Shown here: positions 34,209 to 46,497 of the stretch, in pieces
Layout: the number at the start of each line of letters is the position of its first letter
Position numbering within the stretch: position 1 is the first letter of the stretch
Origin: Alentia gelatinosa
Lineage: Eukaryota; Annelida; Polychaeta; Phyllodocida; Polynoidae
NCBI GenBank assembly: GCA_950022655.1
Contig: OX465579.1
Span: 178,812,303-178,876,302, forward strand
Direction of reading: 5' to 3'
DNA length: 64,000 bases
Position numbers and translations under genes: made by a program
Notes under the pieces: model-generated
Told to the model about the DNA's origin: nothing
The model's database searches: none
Seen by the model: only the letters and a program-made list of their open reading frames with translations

Positions 34209-35239
34209 CGTCTTTAATGATTAGTCAACAGAGCAGAAAGGAGACGAGCTGATGATACACGCAAAGGACATACAGCTCTCACTGTGAGGTCGTCTTCATC
34301 TCACGCCTGTAAATATACCAGGAGCTAACAGAAAGTTTAAATTATGAGAACTATAACTGAATAACAGTTAAAAGGTTTGGGTTACATTCAGTCTATGGAT
34401 AGTATTCTGTAACTGACTTGCACCCAGCCTGAGTCTAGAAACCAAACATATCAAGCACCAGTGGGTTTTGAGGTATTGCAGTGTCTAGTGATTGGTCATG
34501 GTCAGCTGGGCATGCCTTTAAGACCCTCAGACACTGGCACCCTGCTCTGTCTTCAATATTCCAGTGAATAGCACACAGATAGTAAGGAGACAGTTTTCAT
34601 GCAGTATGCGGGACGTCCATGTGACCACTCTAATCTTTAGGCAATCAATCCTAGTGGGATACATTTGTGAAATGACGTCATGTAAAAAATGACCAATGAG
34701 CAAGAAAGACAAGAGCGATATATGATAAAAAATAACAAACAAACAAATATATATATTGAGAGAATTAACGAGAAGACATTATCAGCATGGAGTTGTACCA
34801 TTACACTAAGTCCATACAAGGAATAAAGTAGACCCAGTAGCCAATGACAGCATTCGCAGCAAACCCCGACCTTGACCCTGACCTCCTTATATGATATTTT
34901 CTAGCGCCTTGGGACGTAGACATCAGTCGAGAGTTGACCTCGAATCTTAGGGGCCACAACCACCCTCTAATGGAGTGTCACACAACTTTCACTGGATATC
35001 GATGAGTTTTATGCTATTTCTCAATATTCTGAAGTATTGTAGACGGGGTCGAATATATATTAAACCAAACTCCGGCAAAGTTTGCTCCTCACTTCGCCCA
35101 GCTTCGCCTCGCACAGTAATATGCGCCCTTAGCGTCGTGTGATAAACAACAACTGGAATAACTCCTGTTGGTTTGTCCTAAGTATAAAGCTTGTTCAAGC
35201 ACTCTTTAACAACCGTGTACCTTTTGCGTGGTGATATAT
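34209..35239. other. Non-coding stretch
   Basis: No supported gene. Overlapping minus-strand frames at 34,527-34,819 are hydrophobic and AT-driven. Around 35,085-35,115 a CTTCGCCCAGCTTCGCCTCG motif echoes the palindromic cores of the 21.5-kb and 31.9-kb elements. Confidence 0.4.
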
Positions 35240-37815
35240 TTAACTTACACTTAGACATACATCGCAACCTCACTCCCGTGATGTACTAAACTTACACTTA
35301 GACGTACATCGCTACCTCACCCCCGTGATGCACATAACTTACACTTAGACGTACATCGCTACCTCACCCCCGTAATGTAGTTAACTTACACTTAGACGTA
35401 CATCGCTACCTCAACCCCGTGATGTACTTAACTTACACTTAGACGTACATCGCTACCTCACCCCCGTGATGTATTGAACTTACACTTAGACGTACATCGC
35501 TACCTCACCCCCGTGATGTACCTAACTTACACTTAGACGTACATCGCTACCTTACTCCCGTGATGTTTATAACTTACACTTAGACGTACATCGCTACCTC
35601 ACCCCCGTGATGTACCTAACTTACACTTAGACGTACATCGCTACCTTACTCCCGTGATGTTTATAACTTACACTTAGACGTACATCGCTACCTCACCCCG
35701 TGATGTACTTCACTTACACTTAGACGTACATCGCTACCTCACCCCCGTGATGTACTTAACTTACACTTAGACGTACATCACTACCTCACCCCCGTGATAT
35801 ACCTAACTTACACTTAGACGTACATCGCTACCTCACCCCCGTGATATACCTAACTTACACTTAGACGTACATCGCTACCTCACCCCCGTGATGTACTTAA
35901 CTTACACTTAGACGTACATCGCTACCTCACCCCCGTGATGTACTTAACTTACACTTAGACGTACATCGCTACCTCACCCCCGTGATATACCTAACTTACA
36001 CTTAGACGTACATCGCTACCTCACCCCCGTGATGTACTTAACTTACACTTAGACGTACATCGCTACCTCACCCCCGTGATGTACTTAACTTACACTTAGA
36101 CGTACATCGCTAACTCACTCCCGTGATGTTTATAACTTACACTTAGACGTACATCGCAACCTCTCCCCCGTGATGTACATAACTTACACTTAGACGTACG
36201 TCACTACCTCACCCCCGTGATGTATTTAACTTACACTTAGATGCACATCGCTACCTCACCCCCATGATGTACTTAACTTACACTTAGACGTACATCGCTA
36301 CCTCACCCCCGTGATGTACATAACTTACACTTAGATGTACATCGCTACCTCACTCCCGTGATGTACTTAACTTACACTTAGACATACATCGCTACCTCAC
36401 CCCCGTAATGTACGTAACTTACACTTAGACGTACATCGGTACCTCACCCCCGTGATATACTTAACTTACACTTAGATGTACATCGCTACCTCACCCCGGT
36501 GATGCATTTAACTTACACTTAGACTTACATCGCTACCTCACTCCCGTGATGTACTTAACTTACACTTAAATGTACATCGCTACCTCACCCCCATGAAATA
36601 CTTAACTTACACTTAGACGTACGTCCCTACCTCACCCCCGTGATGAACTTAACTTACACTTATACGTACATCACTACCTCACCCCGTTAGGTACTTAACT
36701 TACACTTAGACATACATCGCTACCTCACCCCCGTGATGCACTAAACTTACACTTAGACGTACATCGCTACCTCACCCCCGTGATGTACCTAACTTACACT
36801 TAGACGTACATCACTACCTCACCCCCGTGATGTGGTTAACTTACACTTAGACGTACATCGCTACCTCACCCCCATGATGTGCTTAACTTACACTTAGATG
36901 AACATCGCTACCTCACCCCCGTGATGTACTAAACCTACACTTAGACGTACATCGCTACCTCACCCCGTGATGTATTAAACTTACATTTAGACGTACATCG
37001 CTACCTCACTCCCGTGATGTACTTAACTTACACTTAGACATACATCGCTACCTCACTCCCGTGATGTACTAAACTTAGACTTAGACGTACATCGCTACCT
37101 CACCCCCGTGATGTGGTTAACTTACACTTAGACGTACATCGCTACCTCACTCCCGTGAGGTCCTTATCTTACACTTAGATGTACATCGCTACCTCACCCC
37201 CATGATATACTGAACTTACACTTAGATGTACATTGCTACCTCACCCCCGTGATATACATAACTTACACTTAGACGTACATCGCTACCTCACCCCCGTGAT
37301 GTTGTTAACTTACACTTAGACGTACATCGCTACCTCACCCCCGTAATGTAATTAACTTACACTTAGATGTACATCACTACCTCACCCCCGTTAGGTACTT
37401 AACTTACACTTAGACGTACATCACTACCTCCCCCCGTGATGTACTTAACTTACACTTAGACGTACATCGCTACCTCACCCCCGTGATATATTGAACTTAC
37501 ACTTAGACGTACATCGCTACCTCACCCCCGTGATATACTTAACTTACACTTAGACGTACACCGCTACCTCACCCCCGTGATATACTTAACTTACACTTAG
37601 ACGTACATCGCTACCTCACCCCCGTGATATACTTAACTTACACTTAGACGTACATCGCTACCTGACTCCCGTGATGTATTGAACTTACACTTAGACGTAC
37701 ATCGCTACCTCACGCCCGTGATATACTTAACTTACACTTAGACATACATCGCTACCTCACCCCCGTGATATATTGAACTTACACTTAGATGTACATCACT
37801 ACCTCACTCCCGTGA
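35240..37815. repeat. 47-bp minisatellite, about 55 copies
   Basis: The unit AACTTACACTTAGACGTACA followed by TCGCTACCTCACCCCCGTGA and TGTACTT repeats every 47 bp for about 2.6 kb. Variation concentrates in the last seven bases and at ACGTACAT/ATGTACAT. A pair of variants (TTTATAACTTACAC after ACTCCCGTGATG) recurs at 35,565, 35,657 and 36,125, hinting at segmental copying. Confidence 0.95.
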
Positions 37816-38205
37816 ATATACAAACATTAACCTGCGGCATAATGACATATTTAACTCACTCTGAGACATGTGATACTCAGGAACACCTCAGGAGGTGGTA
37901 TCATGTCCATATCAATTCAGGAGAAGTCTTAGTTAGAATAATGACATCAAGGTCAGATATTGTTAGAGTAAGGCCTGGAGTCCACCTACTACAATAAAAA
38001 TTTAGACCTACCGATATGGCACCTATACAAAAAGCAAATATCGGAGCCGTTTTCATCGGCCAATGGAAACGGGCCTTAAGCACCAGCCGTTATACGCCAT
38101 GTCCGAGACTTGATACCACCAGGTGGCGTATCAGTACCCACGGGGCTGTATTGTGTTACAGTTAGGGGTCGTAATGAGGCGACCACTCACCACCCACGAC
38201 TATAG
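37816..38205. other. Short non-repetitive interval
   Basis: Lies between two arrays. About 38,045-38,080 contains GTTTTCATCGGCCAATGGAA with ACGGGCCTTAAG, the right end of a 'GGCCGAC' family element whose left end is not visible. No gene. Confidence 0.45.
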
Positions 38206-40675
38206 ACTCAGCATAGGGACTGCCTAAATAGCTTAGATACAGCCTACACAGCCTAAACAGACTAGATGGAGGCTACACAGCCTAGATACAGCCTAGACAG
38301 ACTAGAGACCGCTTACAAAGTCTAAATACAGCCTACACAGCCTAGATACAGCCTACACAGCCTAGATACAGCCTACACAGCCTAGATACAGCTTAGATGC
38401 AATCTACGTAGTCTAGATACAGCCTAGATACAGCCTATACAACCCAGATACAACCTACACAGCCTAAAAACAGCCTAAACAGACTAGAGTCAGCCTACAC
38501 AGTCTATATACAGCCTACACAGCTATATACAGCCTAGATAAAGCCTACGTGGTCTAGATACAGCCTACACAGCCTAGATTTAGCTTACACAGCCGGGATA
38601 CAGCCTACTCAGCCTAGATACAGCCTAAACAGCCTAGAGCAAGCCTAAACAGCATAGGACCAGCCTACAAAGCCTAGATACAACCTAGATACAGCCTACA
38701 CAGCTTAGATACAGCCTGCACGGCCTAGATACAGCCTAGATACAGCGTACACAGCCTAGATACAGCGTACACAGCCTAGATACAGCCTACACAGCCTAGG
38801 TACAGCCTACACAGCCTAGATACAGCCTATACAGCCTAGATACAGCCTAAACAGCCTAGATACAGCCTAGACAGACTATATATAGCCTAGATACAGCCTA
38901 CACAGCCTAGATACAGCCTACACAGCCTAGATACAGCCTACACAGCCTAAACAGACTAGATGCAGCCCACACAGCCTAGATACAGCTTACAAAGCCTAGG
39001 TACAGCCTAAATACAGCCTATACAACCCAGATACAACCTACACAGCCTAAAAACAGCCTAAACAGACTAGAGTCAGCCTACACAGTCTATATACAGCCTA
39101 CACAGCTATATACAGCCTAGATAAAGCCTACGTGGTCTAGATACAGCCTACACAGCCTAGATTTAGCTTACACAGCCGGGATACAGCCTACTCAGCCTAG
39201 ATACAGCCTAAACAGCCTAGAGCCAGCCTAAACAGCATAGGACCAGCCTACAAAGCCTAGATACAACCTAGATACAGCCTACACAGCTTAGATACAGCCT
39301 GCACGGCCTAGATACAGCCTAGATACAGCGTACACAGCCTAGATACAGCCTACAAAGCCTAGATACAGCCTACACAGCCTAGGTACAGCCTACACAGCCT
39401 AGATACAGCCTATACAGCCTAGATACAGCCTAAACAGCCTAGATACAGCCTAGACAGACTATATATAGCCTAGATACAGCCTACACAGCCTAGATACAGC
39501 CTACACAGCCTAAACAGACTAGATGCAGCCCACACAGCCTAGATACAGCTTACAAAGCCTAGGTACAGCCTAAATACAGCCTATACAACCCAGATACAAC
39601 CTACACAGCCTAAAAACAGCCTAAACAGACTAGAGTCAGCCTACACAGTCTATATACAGCCTACACAGCTATATACAGCCTACATAAAGCCTACGTGGTC
39701 TAGATACAGCCTACACAGCCTAGATTTAGCTTACACAGCCGGGATACAGCCTACTGAGCCTAGATACAGCCTAAACAGCCTAGAGCCAGCCTAAACAGCA
39801 TAGGACCAGCCTACAAAGCCTAGATACAACCTAGATACAGCCTACACAGCTTAGATACAGCCTGCACGGCCTAGATACAGCCTAGATACAGCGTACACAG
39901 CCTAGATACAGCCTAGATACAGCCTAGATACAGCCTACACAGCCTAGGTACAGCCTACACAGCCTAGATACAGCCTATACAGCCTAGATACAGCCTAAAC
40001 AGCCTAGATACAGCCTAGACAGACTATATATAGCCTAGATACAGCCTACACAGCCTAGATACAGCCTACACAGCCTAGATACAGCCTACACAGCCTAAAC
40101 AGACTAGATGCAGCCCACACAGCCTAGATACAGCTTACAAAGCCTAGGTACAGCCTAAATACAGCCTATACAACCCAGATACAACCTACACAGCCTAAAA
40201 ACAGCCTAAACAGACTAGAGTCAGCCTACACAGTCTATATACAGCCTACACAGCTATATACAGCCTACATAAAGCCTACGTAGTCTAGATACAGCCTACA
40301 CAGCCTAGATTTAGCTTACACAGCCGAGATCCAGCCTACTCAGCCTAGATACAGCCTAAACAGCCTAGAGTCAGCCTAAACAGCATAGGACCAGCCTACA
40401 AAGCCTAAATACAACCTAGATACAGCCTACACAGCCTAGAGACTGTCTACACAGCCTAAAGACTGCCTAAACAGCCTAGAGACTGCCTAAACAGCCTAGA
40501 GACTGCCTAAACAGCCTAGAAACAGCCTACACAGCCTAGATACAGCCTTCACAGCCTAGAGACTGTCTACACAGCCTAAAGACTGCCTAAACAGCCTAGA
40601 GACTGCCTAAACAGCCTAGAAACAGCCTACACAGCCTAGATACAGTCGAAACAGCCTAGATACATCCTAGATGGA
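38206..40675. repeat. 20-bp minisatellite with higher-order repeats
   Basis: The basic unit is CCTAGATACAGCCTACACAG. Marked variants (CAACCCAGATACAACC, GATTTAGCTTACACAGCC, AAGCCTACGTGGTC) recur together at about 38,440, 39,023, 39,586 and 40,171, giving a higher-order repeat of 563-585 bp that differs between copies by about one 20-bp unit. The right end (40,430-40,640) switches to an AGACTGCCTAAACAGCCTAG variant. Confidence 0.95.
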
Positions 40676-40689
40676 GGTTACAATTCCTT

Positions 40690-41592
40690 GAAACAGCCAT
40701 ATCAGTTTACTGGAAATTGAATATGATGATTTTCAAGTGTTATAGGACCGTATGTAGCTTTAGAAATTCAGGGTTCACAATGCCGGTTTTTACCTAGAGG
40801 TCAATATTATGATACCTTTATGATAGTACATATAGCAATTCTAAAAAGGTGTTTTTGACGTAGGCAAACCCATGTCACTTTCCCCAATTCTTTCTAGAAT
40901 AGTGTAGATATATAGGACTACACATTTAAGTTTTAAAATCCTTGTTTTTGAGAGAATTGAAGACAATTTTCAGTACATTTCCTGATGGAATCAAGCAAGT
41001 GTAAATTGGCATATTTTACCTATCCTGACTGGATAATTTGGACAAAACGTTAAATTCACTCGATTGGAATTAGAATAAATTCCAAGAAATGAGTTTGACT
41101 GATAATTAACAATATTTAAAAATACACTGAATTGAAGGAAAGTGCCCTTAAAGGCAAATCCACAAGAGTAAATCTAAGATTTTGTCTAGTTTATCCAATC
41201 TAAATATGTAAAATAGGCTAATCTACATTTGCTTGATTATCATGTACTGAAAAATATAGTGTTCTTCAATTCTTTCAAAAACAAGGACGGTAACCTATGA
41301 TTTTTAACACCTGAATAAGTAGCACTATGTATGTAATATATTTAAAAGAGTTTGAGGAAAATGAAATGGGCTTAACTATGTGAACAAATATTTTTTTTAA
41401 TTTCTATATATTCTAAAATAAAATTATAATGATATTGATCTATAAATCAAAAACTAGAATGGGGACCCCCACATTTTAAGTTGAATATGTGCTCCACAAC
41501 ACTTGGAAATCATCATATTAAATTTTTAGGAAATTTACATTTGAGGTTTTGAATTTCAAGCCAAATTGACCGATATGCCTTCAAGGGACACC
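40690..41592. mobile_element. Imperfect palindromic element (about 0.9 kb)
   Basis: The two halves are diverged inverted copies around a centre near 41,115: GAATATGATGATTTTCAAGT (40,720) faces ACTTGGAAATCATCATATT (41,503); AATTGAAGACAATTTTCAGT faces TTCAATTCTTTCAAA; ATGGAATCAAGCAAGTGTAA faces TACATTTGCTTGATTATCAT. It ends near CTTGAAACAGCCATATC on the left and GATATGCCTTCAAGG on the right. It is AT-rich with no coding frame and is probably a non-autonomous transposon or a fold-back pair. Confidence 0.65.
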
Positions 41593-41754
41593 AGAGATGA
41601 TGGATCAATGTGTTAGCATGTGACATCCTTGTATCTGGGGAAAAAACACCTTTGTCAGAGATATAATAGAGATGAAATTGTTTACAAGTGTAGAACCGGC
41701 CTTTGAGAGACTCGGGAGTTCAACAACTTCCCTCACCTCGCCTCCGAGTCCTGC

Positions 41755-43215
41755 ACTCTAAGACACTCTGAGACTGAGTCCTGCACTCTGAGACTGAATC
41801 CTGCACTCTGAGACTGAGTCCTGCACTCTGAGACTGAGTCCTGCACTCTGAGACTGAGTCCTGCACTCTGAGACTGAGTACAGCACTCTGAGACTGAGTC
41901 CTGCACTCTCAGACTGAGTCCTGCACTCTGAGACTGAGTGCTGCACTCTGATACTGAGTCCAGCACTCTGAGACTGAGTCCAGCACTCTGAGACTGAGTC
42001 CTGCACACTGAGACTGAGTCCTGCACTCTAAGACTGAGTCCTGCACTCTGAGACTGAGTACAGCACTCTGAGACTGAGTCCTGCACTCTGAGACTGAGTC
42101 CTGCACTCTGAGACTGAGTCCTGCACTCTGAGACTGAATCCTGCACTCTGAGACACTCTGAGACTGAGTCCTGCACTCTGAGACTGAGTCCTGCACTCTG
42201 AGACTGAGTCCTGCACTCTGAGACTGAGTCCTGCACTCTGAGACTGAGTCCTGCACTCTGAGACTGAGTCCTGCACTCTGAGACTGAGTGCTGCACTCTG
42301 AGACTGAGTACAGCACTCTGAGACTGAATGCTGCACTCTGAGACTGAGTACAGCACTCTGAGACTGAGTCCTGCACTCTGAGACTGAGTCCTGCACTCTG
42401 AGACTGAGTCCTGCACTCTGAAACTGAGTCCCCCACTCTCAGACTGAGTCCTGCACTCTGAGACTGAGTGCTGCACTCTGAGACTGAGTCCTGCACTCTG
42501 AGACTGAGACACTCTGAGACTGAGTCCTGCACTCTGAGACTGAGTCCTGCACTCTGAGACTGAGTCCTGCACTCTGTGACTGAGTCCTGCACTCTAAGAC
42601 TGAGTCCTGCACTCTGAAACGGAGTCCTGCACTCTCAGACTGAGTCCTGCACTCTGAGACTGAGTCCTGCACTCTGAGACTGAGTCCTGCACTCTGAAAC
42701 TGAGTCCCCCACTCTGAGACTGAGTCCAGCACTCTGAGACTGAGTACAGCACTCTGAGACTGAGTCCTGCACTCTGAGACACTCTGAGACTGAGTCCTTC
42801 ACTCTGAGACTGAGTCCTGCACTCTGAGACTGAGGCCTGCACTCTGAGACTGAGTGCAGCACTCTGAGACTGAGTACAGCACTCTGAGACTCAGTCCTGC
42901 ACTCTGAGACTGAGTCCTGCACTCTGAGACTGAGTCCTGCACTCTGAGACTGAGTCCTGCACTCTGAGACTGAGTCCTGCACTCTGAGACTGAGTCCTGC
43001 ACTCTGAGACTGAGTGCTGCACTCTGAGACTGAGTCCTGCACTCTGAGACTGAGTGCTGCACTCTGAGACTGAGTCCTGCACTCTGAGACTGAGTGCTGT
43101 ACTCTGAGACTGAGTCCTGCACTCTGAGACTGAGTGCTGCACTCTGAGACTGAGTCCTGCACTCTGAGACTGAGTCCTGCACTCTCAGACTAAGTCCTGC
43201 ACTCTCAGACTGAGA
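41755..43215. repeat. 20-bp minisatellite, about 72 copies
   Basis: The unit ACTGAGTCCTGCACTCTGAG repeats every 20 bp with occasional 10-bp slips (CTGAGACACTCTGAGACTG) that reset the phase. Long minus-strand frames (repeating QDSVSEC / RTQSQSAGLSLRV) exist because the 20-mer has no stop in any minus-strand frame. I do not treat them as genes. Confidence 0.95.
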
Positions 43216-44087
43216 CATTCTGTGGACACGTCGTTACGCAAAACGAAACCACTTAGCATGAGGCCGGAGACGGTAGAGTGCATGTTACCTTTTTATGAAG
43301 GACGTAAGCGGCCCCCACCGTGGAGCACTGGGCCAGTGGGTGACGTCACTGCCTGGTGTTTGTCATGGAGCGGCCTTGGAGGGAGGACAAACACAAACTG
43401 AAGCCAATTTCAGTTTTTAGCTCAAGGGCAGAGACCCGACATTTTAAGTACAAGAACGAAATCAGGCTCCTGACAAAAAGATGAAAACCTCTTTGTGTAT
43501 CTCAATCTAGTTCAGCTTTGTGTCTGACAAACATGTTAGTGGACCTGAAGATCATCTCGTTAGCTCACCTATTGTTTGTTTTTAGACTTACTTCATTCAT
43601 GCTACAATGTTCTTATTAGACTTTCTTTTTCATTAATCTTATTGGCCTTATTTGCTGATTCATTATATTTCCAATCGCATTTCCAACACAGAACCAACAT
43701 CAATACAAGTAATATACTGTATACATTAAACAAAATAAAAATAAGAAGAGACCAATATACAGCCTCCACACTCCCGGTCGATGTAAATTGGGAATAATTA
43801 TACGACCACAGACAGCGGGCTTCCCATCCGGAGTATAACTTGTCAAGGGCATGCTAAAACAAATCAGATTGAAACAGTTAAACTAACATTAGTCATGTAA
43901 ACAACTATTAAATGAGCTGGATAGCTCCTACCAGCATAATAAAATCTAGGCTAGAATACATAAAAAACTCCGTAAGTTTGACCGACGAACAGACTAATTA
44001 TTATACTTCATCTGTTTAGCCTCGGATACTCATACCTTTTATACATACTGTGTATACTGTGCCTATGTATAACTCGTAAACTTGTAT
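43216..44087. other. Non-coding stretch
   Basis: A GC-richer part (43,250-43,400) is followed by AT-rich DNA. A 73-codon plus-strand frame at 43,576-43,797 has a hydrophobic start but no recognisable domain. No gene is called. Confidence 0.35.
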
Positions 44088-44362
44088 CCTACCCCTAATA
44101 TAAAATCTCATAGGCTTAACATTGAGTTTCCGTATGCCACGCTGACCGGCATACGGAGTTTCATATGCCAGTAGTCGCATACAGAATTATTATCATGTAA
44201 AATTCCAAAATCGAGGAGACAGGGTAGGATAAAATCAAAACCTGATTCGTTTTAATCTTGGCCACCGCATTCCACTCCTTGAGTTTTGGCTCCGGACTTC
44301 ACTCGGCTTCGTCTCATGAAGTCACTTTGCCAAACTCCAGTCGTGACATATGGTGGCCTTAC
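44088..44362. mobile_element. Composite inverted-repeat element, copy 2
   Basis: Closely similar to 31,685-31,960: TATCCTACCCCTAATATAAA, TATGCCACGCTGACCGGCAT, AGACAGGGTAGGATAAAATC and TTTTGGCTCCGGACTTCACT in the same order. The final right arm of the second hairpin is truncated after GGTGGCC (about 44,357). Confidence 0.75.
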
Positions 44363-45762
44363 CTCGTTGAATTGTACAATATGTTATGCCCGTGTTGCAT
44401 GATCGCCATTGTATGGAAGAACAGTGCCTGGCACTGAATATAAAATAGATCTTTTAAAAAAACTAAAAAAGCTTATTTCAGTACAATATTCTCAATGTAG
44501 TGTATACGCGATGTACTGTACTACTATAAGCTAGCAGAGGAAGCCAGAGCCATTAGCCGGGACTGCCGCGTCACCCTCCTGGTCGTAAAATGACGCGCCG
44601 CTCTGGTGTGTCAGTAATCGGGAAACCCGGGTTGGGTATAAGAACCCTCCCTTCTGTTAGTTGCCAGCTCATCATATCTCTTGCGACTGAAAGTGCTGTC
44701 GGAATCTTTGACACTCACACTGACCAGCCTAAGCCATTTCTGTATATTGGTATTCTCTATACATCAGTTGGCTGTAATCTACACTTATGGATAATACAAT
44801 CTTACACACAAACATCTCGAGTTTTTCATCAATGTAGACTATGCAGAGCTCCCCCTGCTAGCTTATACTACCTTATGATTGATAAACAATGATTCGCTGT
44901 ATTAGTCATCTATAGACTATAGACTCAATGTCTACTTTGCCCTCGTTTGATACCGTGCCTCTGTGGAGCCGACTCAGAGCCCAACTTCCCTTCAAACCCC
45001 CGGTTAGACGACCTCCATCGACACAGAGCAAGTCACACTTACGTTTAACTTCGTTCCGATTCCGCCGATGGATTCTATTCTGCAACCATGACTTGAATTA
45101 TTATATTGCGCTACACCAAACAAAATCATACAAATTGCCTGGTTATGAGTTTGTAGAATAACTAAAAGAATCTAAGGACTCGATTTTGAAAATCAAAAAA
45201 GGAATTCATCTTGATACAGACGATACAAAGTCCCCTTTGAATGACATTAGCTTGTATTCCTAAGCAGAGACTTCAAATCAGAGCTGTGTTAAAATGAAAT
45301 AACAGGTTCTGAGGAGTAGGTCTTTCTCATCCTAGTCCGCAGACATATTTATGCAGCACCCACATCCCCCTTGGTATGCATCTATATGTGAACTGTTGCC
45401 TATAAAAAGAATCACATAAAATAAAGAGGTCACATGAAGAAACCTTGGTCTGTGTCTGAGGATGCCGGTGTCACTTATTAAACAGACCCCTGGTGGGATG
45501 TCTGTTTAGCAAACAGCGTAGTATATATGTATATTTATCTCACCCCTGTTGTTTTGCCCCGTAGACTTTTTTTTAGCATGGCTCTCTTTTACTATGCTTT
45601 CTTTGAAATGGAGGTTGGTTATACAGTGTCGGAACTGTTGACATTTCATTATTCCACATGTCACTGTTCTATCATGCGGGGCGCTCTTTTTGTGTTTTCT
45701 GTCTGGTACATGTATGATGAAGTACATATGACTATCATGCTAATAACAGTTTGGTCTACTAC
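44363..45762. other. Unassigned interval before the LINE relic
   Basis: Contains an open frame at 44,590-44,892 (100 codons) near a TATA-like GGTATAAGAACCC, and a 77-codon frame at 44,928-45,161. Neither shows a known domain. A TTTATCTCACCCCTG end-motif sits at about 45,535. The sequence immediately left of 45,763 is not LINE-like, so the LINE fragment is 5'-truncated here. Confidence 0.35.
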
Positions 45763-46497
45763 CTGCCACATCCTGGGGCCGATTCTTTATCTAGCTTATG
45801 CAAATGATTTGTGTGATAATGTGACTGGGTGTAAATGGTTACAATATGCGGACGACCTTGTTTTATATGCAAATGGTGTAGATGAGAATCAGGTGAAGCA
45901 AACGCTACAGAATGGTGTCCGTGAGGTATATGATTGGTGTTTGAGTAATGCTCTCACAATGAATGTTAAAAAAAAAAAACCAGTCTGGTTTGGTTCAAAA
46001 CCACGAGTTAGACGCTTGACAGATTTAAAACTTAATTATGAGGACATGCGAATACCCCATGCCGCATCATACAGATATCTGGGGGTAGTCCTTGACGGTA
46101 GTTTAACATTTGAGGATCATCTATAAAGGGCGTAAACAAAAATGTGTCAGCAAAGATTTATAAATTGGGAAAGATTAGACCTTATATTTCAAAAGAAATA
46201 GCTAAATTAATTTATACTTCAAGTATCAGACCTATATTTGAATATTGTTCTTTCTTGTACAGTGGAGGAGCCAAACGAGACTTAGATGAATTGCAACGGA
46301 TAGAAAATAGAGCAATCAGAATAATATTGAAAACGCAAAATTATAGAATGCCTGTAAAAGTATTACACGAACAATGTGGGTTACCATCACTGTCAGAACG
46401 CTGTGATCTCCAGATGTTATCTGTTATGTATCGATTATCCCATATGGAACAGTACCTAGATCCCATGGTTAGAGAGCGACACACCAGAGCAGACGAT
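45763..46497 (+). pseudogene. LINE reverse transcriptase fragment 1 (frameshifted)
   Basis: Encodes the middle and C-terminal part of a non-LTR reverse transcriptase. ILGPILYLAYANDL corresponds to RT motif B/the region before the active site, QYADDLVLYA carries the YADD catalytic box, and SYRYLGVVLDGSLTFEDHL is the downstream LG motif. A frameshift near 46,122-46,140 moves the reading to a second frame that continues KIYKLGKIRPYISKEIAKLIY and RPIFEYCSFLYSG, the typical post-RT region. The N-terminal RT, the endonuclease and ORF1 are absent, so this is a truncated relic. Coding stops at HTRADDN, where a 1.8-kb insertion begins; the C-terminus resumes at about 48,280. The enzyme would have copied its own RNA at a nicked chromosomal site; here it is dead. 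Confidence 0.9.

Noticed and set aside
41733..43218. Ser/Gln/Val-rich minus-strand frames up to 279 codons
   Set aside because: A 20-bp repeat without stops on the minus strand; several frames are equally open.
45527..45762. N-terminal extension of the first LINE frame as part of the RT
   Set aside because: Residues before ILGPILYLAY are not RT-like; the frame merely happens to be open upstream of the truncated element.
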